Shown here piece after piece: positions 56,204-63,024 of a DNA stretch of 64,000 nucleotides (the first letter of the stretch is position 1; each line of letters begins with the position of its first letter). The translations under genes were made by a program, and so were the position numbers. This DNA comes from a virus. The stretch spans positions 1 to 64,000 of the IMG/VR virus record IMGVR_UViG_3300047510_003167; one strand, written 5' to 3'. The notes beneath the pieces were generated by a model. It saw only the letters and a list, made by a program, of their open reading frames with translations, was not told the DNA's origin and did not search any database.

Positions 56204-57379
56204 ATGACGAAATTTGATTGGCCCCTCCAAAAGAACACCATCGGCTGGAGCGAAAAGATGGCCTTAATTAAATTTCTTCTAACCAGTGACCGGTTTACAA
56301 ATGGACCCAAGTGCAAAGAGTTTGAACAAGCGTGGTCCCGATGGGAAGGCTGTCAGTACTCCCTGTTCGTAAGCAGTGGCTCAACTGCTAACACCCTTTT
56401 GCTTGACGCTGTTCACGAAAAGTATTTTTCTCAGACCCCCAAATTAAAAATCTTGGCGCCAGCCATCAACTGGGCAACCAACATCTCAACATTCCGCCAG
56501 CAAGGACACGACATATCCTTCTATGACATCGACTACAAAACCTATTCACCAACCGTAGAATCCATCAACCACCATAAAAATGTACTGGACTTTACGCCAG
56601 ACATTATTTATGTCACGCACATCATGGGGATTGCCGCCGATCTTGCGGTGTTTAAACAAGAGTGGCCCGATGCAATCATCCTTGAAGACTGCTGCGAATC
56701 GCATGGAGCCAAAACTCTTACCAATCGAAAGGTAGGCACCGAAGGACTTGGCTCAACCTTTTCCTTCTACTTTGGACACCACATGACCACCGTTGAGGGT
56801 GGCATGGTTTGCACCGATGACGAAGAGTTGTACAACTTAATGCGAGCCAAACGCTCCCATGGAATGTCCAGGGAAATGATCTCACCCTACAAGGAGCGAG
56901 AAGAAGCACTGGCTCCGTCCATTGATCCGATGTTTCTGTTTCCAACCCTTGGTTACAACTTCAGAAACACAGAGCTTGGCGCTGTGCTTGGCCTTTGCCA
57001 ACTCCCAAAGCTTGATCATTACAACAAACGTCGCGCTGAAAACTATGAAGCCTTCGTTCATTACCTGTCCAACCACCCCTGGATCCAATACTTCCCCAAA
57101 GTTTGTGGTAATAGTGCCATGACCCTTCCGTTTCATTGCCATACTGAATGGCAACGAGATGAGCTAAAAATTCTTTTTACCCAAATGGGTATTGAAACTC
57201 GGCCTTTTCTTGTAGGCAACCTGCTCAAACAACCGTTCATGCAGTGGTACAAAAAGGACTGCCCATTACCCAATAGTGAACGTATCCACACACACTCTTT
57301 TTACATAGGCAACAACCACTTTGTTACCATTGAAGATATCAAGAACATGGCAACGGTAGCCCACCAATGCGCATCTTAA
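56204..57379 (+). CDS. ColD-like PLP enzyme (GDP-4-keto-6-deoxymannose 3-dehydratase candidate)
   Basis: ATG at 56204 is preferred over TTG 56189. The 391 residues have the DegT/DnrJ/EryC1 fold with 'SGSTANTLLLDAV' and 'LEDCCESHGAK'. At the position of the usual PLP-binding Lys the sequence is 'FSFYFGHHMTTVEGG' with His192/193, as in E. coli ColD where His188 replaces Lys. ColD removes the C3 hydroxyl of GDP-4-keto-6-deoxymannose, the product of gmd next door. Substrate assignment is by homology and context. The gene ends inside a 13-base overlap with the next glycosyltransferase. Confidence 0.82.
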   Translation: MTKFDWPLQKNTIGWSEKMALIKFLLTSDRFTNGPKCKEFEQAWSRWEGCQYSLFVSSGSTANTLLLDAVHEKYFSQTPKLKILAPAINWATNISTFRQQGHDISFYDIDYKTYSPTVESINHHKNVLDFTPDIIYVTHIMGIAADLAVFKQEWPDAIILEDCCESHGAKTLTNRKVGTEGLGSTFSFYFGHHMTTVEGGMVCTDDEELYNLMRAKRSHGMSREMISPYKEREEALAPSIDPMFLFPTLGYNFRNTELGAVLGLCQLPKLDHYNKRRAENYEAFVHYLSNHPWIQYFPKVCGNSAMTLPFHCHTEWQRDELKILFTQMGIETRPFLVGNLLKQPFMQWYKKDCPLPNSERIHTHSFYIGNNHFVTIEDIKNMATVAHQCAS

Positions 57380-58092
57380 TTTCGACCATCATTCGCAATC
57401 GCGAATCACACGTAGCACGGTGGGCGGATCAGCTTTGCACCTTGACCGAACTGAATCCAACTATTCAATTTGATTTATCTGTTTTTGAGAATGACTCTAC
57501 AGACAAGACCAAACAACTCCTGGAAGCAGCAGAAGACCAGCTCCTTGACCATTTCTCATCTGTCTTAATTGAGACTCAAGATTTGAATTGGCCGTACTTC
57601 AATTCCATCAAAGAAGAAGAACGTGTTGGCTTCCTTGCCAGAGCACGCAACTTCACCCTTGATGTCATCGAAGAACTTGAGGGCCTAGATCAATATGACA
57701 AGATTGTTTGTGTTGAGCCTGACATTGAGTACGAACCAGCCGAACTAAGCAACCTCCTGTACACCAAAGATGACATTGCTTCCGGGTACAGCGTGCTCCC
57801 CGAAGGCAATAACTGGATCTACGACTGCTGGGCAACACGCATCCACCACGCAGACGAAGAGTTCACTGGGCCTGGCCTGGAGGAAATGCCTGAGCGTTTG
57901 CCCGTAGCATCAACCTTTAATTGTTTCTGCGTTTATAAAGCAGAACCTTTCAAGAAAGGACTCCGCTTTTCCGGCACCAACCCATTAACCAAGCGCTGGG
58001 ACTGCGATACCACAAACATCTGTTTATCTTTTCGGCAATCCGGATATAACAAGATCGGTCTCTACAACATCCCTGTAGTTCATTGCAGTTGA
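57367..58092 (+). CDS. Glycosyltransferase, GT2-like (241 aa)
   Basis: Starts 13 bases before the end of the ColD-like gene. 'DLSVFENDSTDKTKQLL' (~35-51) is the nucleotide-sugar segment and 'IVCVEPDIEYEP' (~118-129) contains the metal-binding acid pair. The C-terminal 'NPLTKRWDCDTTNICLSFRQSGY' resembles the acceptor loops of the enzyme at 54306. A likely role is transfer of the deoxysugar made by gmd and the ColD-like enzyme. Confidence 0.75.
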   Translation: MRILISTIIRNRESHVARWADQLCTLTELNPTIQFDLSVFENDSTDKTKQLLEAAEDQLLDHFSSVLIETQDLNWPYFNSIKEEERVGFLARARNFTLDVIEELEGLDQYDKIVCVEPDIEYEPAELSNLLYTKDDIASGYSVLPEGNNWIYDCWATRIHHADEEFTGPGLEEMPERLPVASTFNCFCVYKAEPFKKGLRFSGTNPLTKRWDCDTTNICLSFRQSGYNKIGLYNIPVVHCS

Positions 58093-58134
58093 TAATTACA
58101 ACAGTTGCTTTTACCTTGTGTTTACAACTGCGGT

Positions 58135-58140
58135 TATACT
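58135..58140 (+). promoter_or_regulatory. Candidate -10 box TATACT
   Basis: GGTTATACTAAGG, 23 bases before ATG 58163. Confidence 0.35.
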
Positions 58141-58162
58141 AAGGAAACCAAAAGATTCTGAA

Positions 58163-58369
58163 ATGGCATTATCTTCTCAAGTTAAAGAAGCTGTCAATCA
58201 ATCAGCCAGTGCCTTGCGTGAGGGCCTTGCTTTTGCCGCACGCACTGAACACCCTGTTGTAATTAGCACGATTACCGACATCTTGGTACGGCTTGAATCA
58301 CTTGAGTCCATGGAAGAAATCATGGAAAAGTTTGGCAAACCCCGCGACCTTCCTTCATTCTTTGGCTGA
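58163..58369 (+). CDS. Small helical phage protein (68 aa)
   Basis: A 68-residue protein with helices 'QVKEAVNQSASALREGLAFAA' and 'TITDILVRLESLESMEEIMEKFG', and a 'PRDLPSFFG' end. ATG 58163 is used; an upstream TTG/GTG frame to 58118 would cross the promoter box. No family recognised. Confidence 0.65.
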   Translation: MALSSQVKEAVNQSASALREGLAFAARTEHPVVISTITDILVRLESLESMEEIMEKFGKPRDLPSFFG

Positions 58370-58535
58370 CTTTAAAGTTCCAAGCGACCAACAACGCCTT
58401 GAGAATTACTTCTGGGAACTAGAACGTCTTATCCCTAATCCGGGAAAAGACTGGGCCAAGGCTGCGAAACCATGCAAGTGGGCAAAGATACTAAAAGAAA
58501 AAGCCAATCGCAAGGGAGGCGAGCCCGGTAAATGA
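58362..58535 (+). CDS. Small basic protein (57 aa)
   Basis: TTG at 58362 overlaps the previous stop by eight bases and gives 57 residues ('DQQRLENYFWELERLIPNP' then 'KWAKILKEKANRKGG'). A longer upstream frame would read across the previous gene. Function unknown. Confidence 0.5.
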   Translation: MADFKVPSDQQRLENYFWELERLIPNPGKDWAKAAKPCKWAKILKEKANRKGGEPGK

Positions 58536-58564
58536 TTTTGTGCTATTGTAAGGAAAGCACAAAA
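58536..58564 (+). promoter_or_regulatory. Stem-loop before the endonuclease VII-like gene
   Basis: TTTTGTGC pairs with GCACAAAA (8 bp) around a 13-base loop holding AAGGA; it ends eight bases before ATG 58573. The only Shine-Dalgarno-like sequence lies in the loop. Confidence 0.5.
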
Positions 58565-58572
58565 CACCTCTA

Positions 58573-59181
58573 ATGCAAAAACTGTGTCGTGAATGCGGTA
58601 TTAGAAAACCGCACGAAAATTTTCAAAATAAAGGAGTTACATCTTCTGGCAATATAAAAAGAAGTAGTGTTTGTAAAGAGTGCAGCTCTATTCTTAATCG
58701 TCGTTTTAAACTTTTGTATGGCGTAGATGGACAAAAACAGTGTTCCAAATGCGCTCATTATTTAGATTGGGATTGTTTTAGAAAAAGAAAACAAGATGGC
58801 AAAACGTATTTACACTCTTCTTGTAAAACTTGCAACAAAATAAAATGGGACAAATGGGTAGAAAATAATAAAGAGCATTATCAAAAAATTAAAAAACAAG
58901 GTCAAAATATATTTCATCATGAACACAAGAAATACGAACGAAGAGGCATTACAAAAGAACAATATGAATTTGTTTTTAAATTACAAGAGGGAGTTTGCGC
59001 AATTTGCCAAGAATTACCTAAAGATAATCAATCTTTAGCAATGGATCACAACCATAAAACCAATGAATTTAGAGGATTACTGTGCAAAGAATGTAATAGA
59101 GCTCTGGGCTTGTTTGGTGATAATATAGATGTATTGACAAACGCAGTCATTTATCTTAAAGAACGAGGCAGCTATGGCTGA
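58573..59181 (+). CDS. Recombination endonuclease VII-like HNH protein (202 aa)
   Basis: Residues ~130-195 match the endonuclease VII pattern: 'GVCAICQELPKDNQSLAMDHNHKTNEFRGLLCKECNRALGLFGDN' with CxxC...DH...H...CxxC. T4 gp49 cuts Holliday junctions and branched DNA during packaging. The N-terminal ~90 residues add three CxxC zinc pairs ('CRECG', 'CKECS', 'CSKCA', 'CKTCN'), unusual for gp49. AT-rich codon use hints at an acquired nuclease gene. The end overlaps the next gene by eight bases. Confidence 0.85.
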   Translation: MQKLCRECGIRKPHENFQNKGVTSSGNIKRSSVCKECSSILNRRFKLLYGVDGQKQCSKCAHYLDWDCFRKRKQDGKTYLHSSCKTCNKIKWDKWVENNKEHYQKIKKQGQNIFHHEHKKYERRGITKEQYEFVFKLQEGVCAICQELPKDNQSLAMDHNHKTNEFRGLLCKECNRALGLFGDNIDVLTNAVIYLKERGSYG

Positions 59182-59482
59182 AGATAAAAGCAAGTACACA
59201 AAACCTGACTTACGTGAACGTATTAAAAATCGCGTAATGCGCGAAGGCCGGGGTGGAAAACCAGGGGAATGGTCGTAGCCGTGAGGCTAAATAACTTCGG
59301 CACGTAAAGCTCAACTGGTTGCTCAGCAATATAAAGAAGCCGGTGGCGGATATAAAGGCGGCAAGGGTGAGAAGCAAAAGTCTTTAGAGAAGTGGGGAGA
59401 AGAAAAGTGGCAGACCAAGGATGAATACGAGAAGCGCTCCAAAGCTAAGTCTGCAGCCAAAAAATATAAGGAGAATAAGTAA
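59174..59482 (+). CDS. DUF5872-like protein interrupted by a stop-containing 21-nt gap (candidate ribosome bypass)
   Basis: ATG 59174 opens 34 codons ending 'GGKPGEWS', then UAG. After a 21-nt gap the sequence repeats UCG and continues in frame as 'ARKAQLVAQQYKEAGGGYKGGKGEKQKSLEKWGEEKWQTK' for 60 residues to TAA 59480. From memory, intact members of this small conserved phage family (DUF5872-like) read '..GKPGQWSARKAQLVAQ-YK-AGGGYKG...W..e.W.T', so the two halves join exactly at Trp-Ser|Ala-Arg-Lys. The gap holds UAG, UGA and UAA in frame. No ATG, GTG or TTG exists in the second half, so it is expressed only if the gap is skipped or removed. It overlaps both neighbours, supporting a living gene. 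Confidence 0.65.
59273..59299 (+). other. Candidate take-off/landing element: UCG-UAG hairpin-UCG
   Basis: UCG at 59273-59275 is followed by UAG (59276-59278), which opens the stem UAGCC/GGCUA (59276-59280 with 59285-59289) capped by a GUGA tetraloop. AUAACU follows to the second UCG at 59297-59299. The take-off and landing codons are identical. Confidence 0.55.
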
Positions 59483-60192
59483 TGGACGCTCGTCAACAAG
59501 CTCAAAGCTTTTTAAAAACTTTTAATTTACAAGAAGCAAAAGATAAAATTATTCGTTCGTCACAGCTTTCAATAAATAGCGGCGGATATGAATTACCTGG
59601 AGCAACTTGGCGACAGCTTACCAATCAAATAGAAAAAGAAGAAAAACAAATACCTTTAGTTGCAAAAAATAAAATAGTTGAAAAACAATCTTTAAATCTA
59701 TTAAAACAACAAAATCTTCAACAAAAAATACAAGCAAATAAAGAAGATTTAAGAGCACAAGCCCATAAAGCTTTATCGACTAATCCGGCTGTTAAGTTAA
59801 ACACTAATCAAGTTATTAGCGATAGTTGGCTTCCCGGTCAAGCCAGTGCAGCAGCTCATTCTTACAAAGAAGATGTTTTGTCTTATGCATTAGAAGCTTC
59901 TAGAATTAGAAATATGCCAATTCAAAAAGCTGTTCAAGAAGCTGTTCAAAATGTCTCCCCTTCTTCTTATTTAGGAAACGTGCCTTTAAATGCTGGAGAA
60001 ACTACTCAGATAGCAACAGCCGCAAGTAATCCTTATTTTCAAAGGCTTGTAGAATCAGATGAGTTAGGGTATAGCCCAAGAGAAGCCCTGGAAATTTATA
60101 GTAAAACAGATCCAAAATTTTTATACGGAGCAGATAATTTGCGTACGCAAATTAAAAAAGAAGATTTTGACGATGAATGGGAAATGTATTAA
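59482..60192 (+). CDS. Helical phage protein (236 aa)
   Basis: ATG 59482 overlaps the previous TAA and has AAGGAG upstream. The 236 residues are Gln/Lys/Glu-rich with coiled-coil potential (~50-110) and an acidic end 'DFDDEWEMY'. The gene separates the first two thirds of the DUF5872-like protein from its likely C-terminal piece. TAATG overlap with the next gene. Function unknown. Confidence 0.65.
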   Translation: MDARQQAQSFLKTFNLQEAKDKIIRSSQLSINSGGYELPGATWRQLTNQIEKEEKQIPLVAKNKIVEKQSLNLLKQQNLQQKIQANKEDLRAQAHKALSTNPAVKLNTNQVISDSWLPGQASAAAHSYKEDVLSYALEASRIRNMPIQKAVQEAVQNVSPSSYLGNVPLNAGETTQIATAASNPYFQRLVESDELGYSPREALEIYSKTDPKFLYGADNLRTQIKKEDFDDEWEMY

Positions 60193-60401
60193 TGGCTGAC
60201 AAAGCAATTCAACCTGGGTATACCAAGCGTTACTTACCAGAAAAAGCGTGGGCTTCTTTATCGAAAGAAGAACGGGAGGAAACTGATCGCAAGAAACGAG
60301 AAGGTAGCAGGCAAGGAAAACAATTTATTCCTAATACGGAAACCGCCAAGAAAGCTGGTAAGGCTGCACGAGCTGCAAAGCATTATAAAAAGAAAAAGTA
60401 A
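60192..60401 (+). CDS. DUF5872-like C-terminal domain as separate gene (69 aa)
   Basis: The 69 residues 'KRYLPEKAWASLSKEEREETDRKKREGS' followed by 'GKQFIPNTETAKKAGKAAR' look like the C-terminal part of the same family whose N-terminal and middle parts lie at 59174-59482. In intact relatives, as I remember them, this 'RYLP-KAW--L---E---T-RKK--G--GKQF' region follows the 'W--E-W-T' segment directly. The family is therefore split here by insertion of the gene at 59482. ATG 60192 is shared with the preceding stop. Confidence 0.65.
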   Translation: MADKAIQPGYTKRYLPEKAWASLSKEEREETDRKKREGSRQGKQFIPNTETAKKAGKAARAAKHYKKKK

Positions 60402-60415
60402 TATAGAATACATTC

Positions 60416-60489
60416 GCTCTCTGTAAACCCAGAGAACAGGTATGGACACTCCCGTCACATGATCCCGGCTTGAGCAACCGGGATTTTTT
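60416..60489 (+). ncRNA. Candidate small noncoding RNA
   Basis: A TAGAAT -10 box (60404-60409) is followed by a TCTCTG/CAGAGA hairpin (60418-60435) and, 27 bases later, a strong terminator, with no start codon or frame of note. The transcript would be about 74 bases. The box also ends the preceding gene's region, so a leader or trailer is possible instead. Confidence 0.4.
60462..60489 (+). terminator. Rho-independent terminator
   Basis: ATCCCGG (60462-60468) pairs with CCGGGAT (60478-60484), followed by six T. Confidence 0.88.
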
Positions 60490-60660
60490 GTTATGTTAGA
60501 TTTGATATAGGTCAAAACTTTGCTTGGATACGCCTGGTTAACTCACAGCCCGATTGTCGGTACGTCAAGCACTTTTGATCCATCCCACCCCTATTGCTCT
60601 GTCGGTAGGGTGCAGCCAGCCTGCTGGTTTGCGTAACACCCCCTAAGCCTATCTCTCATT
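60490..60660. other. Noncoding stretch with weak stems
   Basis: The 60402-60836 gap (435 bases) has no large gene. This part shows CACCCCTA/TAGGGTG and CAGCCAG/CTGGTTTG pairings. No tRNA, repeat or frame beyond a few codons is seen. Confidence 0.4.
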
Positions 60661-60771
60661 ATGGATTCATTCGCTATTCGCGAATGGCAAATGGATTTAG
60701 AGATGAAGCTCAAACCTGGGGGTCACTCGGTCGGTAGTCCATTGGTAAGGACAGGGCGACAAGCTACGTAG
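60661..60771 (+). CDS. Possible 36-aa peptide overlapping the tRNA-like element
   Basis: ATG 60661 opens a 36-codon frame ('MDSFAIREWQMDLEMKLK' then Gly-rich). Its 3' half coincides with the tRNA-like sequence. No clear Shine-Dalgarno. The frame may be chance. Confidence 0.25.
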   Translation: MDSFAIREWQMDLEMKLKPGGHSVGSPLVRTGRQAT

Positions 60772-60799
60772 ATAGTTGGTTCGATTCCAACACGACCGA
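60727..60799 (+). tRNA. tRNA-like element, anticodon arm not foldable
   Basis: TCGGTCG (60727-60733) pairs with CGACCGA (60793-60799). A D-arm GTCC/GGAC encloses ATTGGTAA with the GG pair, and a perfect T-arm GTTGG/CCAAC encloses TTCGATT. The spacing between D-arm and T-arm is 21 bases, correct for an anticodon arm plus short variable loop, but those bases do not form a 5-bp stem with a 7-base loop. It is either a degenerate tRNA or a tRNA mimic. No CCA is encoded. Confidence 0.5.
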
Positions 60800-60836
60800 T
60801 TTATATTGTTATATTTATAAGAGCTTTAATAGTTAT

Positions 60837-61085
60837 TTGCCTAACAGCAGAGCAAAACTTCAAGAGAATCGAAACAAACTCCTGGAGTATAAAAAAACTT
60901 TAAAGTGTGAACACTGTGGAATAAACGACCACAGAATCCTTGAGTTCCATCATGTTGGAACTAAGGATCACAACATATCAACAATGGTTAATTACGGATA
61001 CGCCTGGCGGCGCATCCAAGAGGAAATAGAAAAGTGTATTGCTTTATGCTGCAACTGCCACAGGCTTGAGCACTGGAGCGATTAA
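60837..61085 (+). CDS. Small HNH endonuclease-like protein (82 aa)
   Basis: A TTG start at 60837 follows the tRNA-like element by 38 bases. 'CEHCGINDHRILEFHHV' (~24-40) and 'CIALCCNCHRLEHW' (~65-78) give the CxxC-HH-CxxC-H layout of a compact HNH nuclease. Its location beside a tRNA-like sequence is typical for homing nucleases. Tail overlap of four bases with the next gene. Confidence 0.75.
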   Translation: MPNSRAKLQENRNKLLEYKKTLKCEHCGINDHRILEFHHVGTKDHNISTMVNYGYAWRRIQEEIEKCIALCCNCHRLEHWSD

Positions 61086-61633
61086 GAATTTCGGAGCGTA
61101 GCTTTGATAAACCAAGCAGCTTTAAACGCCTGACCAACAAGATCAGCCATGTAGTTCTGGATGTCAACAGCACCAACCTTGGCAGCAACAGGCTCAAGCT
61201 TTTTGGCTTTCATGCCCAGCTCCTCAAGGTTCTTGTAGTACGTAGCAAGTTGCTCGGTACCCTTGTAGCTGGTGACTTTCTGGATGCCAGGAGACATGTC
61301 GGTCAACCCACAGCCACACATCGGCATAAGGTAGTCCATGGACCTGATAAACTCACCTAGCGTGTCGAACTGGGTCAGATGAGCCTCGTATTGGTCTTTA
61401 AGGAACCCATGCACCCCGAGGAAGTTCGCCCCCTCGTAGTTCAGGTGAATGAGATGGGACTGTGTCTCAAGTTCCTTGATGTAAGCGCAGAGGGCAATGC
61501 ACTGCTGAATGAAGGACCCGACATCACCATTCTTTGATTTAGCCGGACCCTTAGGCTTGTCCTGGGGCTGAGGTACAGCTTGCATTTGGGGAGCCTCAGC
61601 AGACTGAGCCTGTTGTGGTGCAGGGGTATACAT
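61082..61633 (-). CDS. Dps/ferritin-like protein (183 aa)
   Basis: After a Pro/Gln-rich N-terminus (~1-33), the four-helix bundle shows 'LETQSHLIHLNYEGANFLGVHGFLKDQY' and 'FDTLGEFIRSMDYLMPM'. Dps ferroxidase ligands align at His63, His75, Asp90 and Glu94 with the correct 12, 15 and 4-residue spacings. The remaining ligand (Asp67 in E. coli Dps) falls on Lys79, with Asp80 adjacent. It would bind iron or DNA and protect against oxidative damage. Dps-like proteins are not routine in phages. Confidence 0.7.
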   Translation of the reverse strand: MYTPAPQQAQSAEAPQMQAVPQPQDKPKGPAKSKNGDVGSFIQQCIALCAYIKELETQSHLIHLNYEGANFLGVHGFLKDQYEAHLTQFDTLGEFIRSMDYLMPMCGCGLTDMSPGIQKVTSYKGTEQLATYYKNLEELGMKAKKLEPVAAKVGAVDIQNYMADLVGQAFKAAWFIKATLRNS

Positions 61634-61659
61634 AAGTCTTGATCAGTAGTTCTAGTTTA

Positions 61660-62979
61660 TCAGCGGCTAACCTCTTCCCAATCCATAGAAGCAAGGATAT
61701 CAGAACCTGCTTGAGCAGAGCTGCAAGCCAACGTAAGTTCTTCAGGAGTACTGGTGAAGCTATTACGCACCAATTGAAATTTAAACAAAGCTTCTTTTAA
61801 AATATCAATAACGCTTGATCCTTGGTTTGAACCAGTTGTGTAGCCACCAGCCAACACACGACCAGAGCCTTGAGTAAAAGAAGTACCACTGATGTTGTAT
61901 TCAACAGAAGAATCATCTCCCAAATTAGCCCATGTCCCGCCAGACGTTGTGCCTCCAGCAATGATTTTCCAGTTGTAATTTGAGTTGTTTGTAATTCCCA
62001 TGATTGATAAAGCAGTTAAGATAACCACTGCATCAAGGCGAGTTGATTTAAGACGAATAGAAACAACAGGATATTCCGTAGAAATATTTGTTAAATCATA
62101 CGGTGATGCAACAGGAGTACCAATAGAAGACTGTGCTCCACGCAATTCATAACCACCTTCTGAAATTACTGTTGAACAAACTTGCTTTAATGTGCTACTA
62201 CTTGCAGTTGTATCAAGATTTGTAATTTCATATCGCAAAGGAAGCGATGCAGTAGTGATATACGTTGATGTAATTAAATTGGCGTGATGGAAAGAATGGC
62301 AGTGAACTAATTCACCATTGATTACAAACCCAGCACGTACCGTGCCCAAGCCTAACCATTCAATATCAAACCAAAGGATTTGAGCCTTGGTAATATCTAA
62401 AGTAAATCCTGAAGGACCCTTGCCGTCAAGTTTATCAATATTCCAATTTTCTTGAACAGCAATTGTTTCAACAGGACTACCAGTTACAGAGCTTCTTTCT
62501 ACAAAAGAAGGTGAAGATGTACCACTTACTTCAAGGTAAACACCATTTGCTGATCCATAGTAACCAACTCTTTGACGCAAGTTGGCTTTACCAGAAGCCA
62601 TTACAAATGTACTCATAATCTGCAGGGATTTCCCTGGTTGATAAGAGCAGACTTTTGTAGTTTCTCTTATAACTTGAGCACCAGAAGCTGTAGTTACGTT
62701 TAAATTAATTAAGCCTTCACCACTGCTAAACGCATATGTACCACCAGTCCCTGTTGATGTAGCCCACAATCCATTATCACGATATCGATGACTGGAGTCA
62801 AAAAGAGTTAAAGGACTTGAAATACGTAAACGTCCAAATGCATCACCAGCTGTTGAAGTTGGTTTTATAGCAACAGAATAACCACTAGCTGTAATTACTT
62901 CTAATGGATTACCACTAGTTGTTTGTACTTTGATTACTTCATACAGATTAGTATCCGCCGGATCTCTATATAAAGGCAT
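61660..62979 (-). CDS. Large virion structural protein (439 aa)
   Basis: The 439 residues are beta-rich with 'AFGRLRISSPLTLFDSSHRYRDNGLW' near residue 50 and a 'FDIEWLGLGTVRAGFVINGE' strand pair. I recall this 'GR-R-S-P-TLF-S---Y' form in marine phage structural proteins of unknown role. A helical C-terminus follows. It is probably a tail or surface protein. Confidence 0.7.
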   Translation of the reverse strand: MPLYRDPADTNLYEVIKVQTTSGNPLEVITASGYSVAIKPTSTAGDAFGRLRISSPLTLFDSSHRYRDNGLWATSTGTGGTYAFSSGEGLINLNVTTASGAQVIRETTKVCSYQPGKSLQIMSTFVMASGKANLRQRVGYYGSANGVYLEVSGTSSPSFVERSSVTGSPVETIAVQENWNIDKLDGKGPSGFTLDITKAQILWFDIEWLGLGTVRAGFVINGELVHCHSFHHANLITSTYITTASLPLRYEITNLDTTASSSTLKQVCSTVISEGGYELRGAQSSIGTPVASPYDLTNISTEYPVVSIRLKSTRLDAVVILTALSIMGITNNSNYNWKIIAGGTTSGGTWANLGDDSSVEYNISGTSFTQGSGRVLAGGYTTGSNQGSSVIDILKEALFKFQLVRNSFTSTPEELTLACSSAQAGSDILASMDWEEVSR

Positions 62980-63024
62980 TGTCTTTTATGTTTTATTTCT
63001 TAATTCTATGACGTACTTTTTAGC

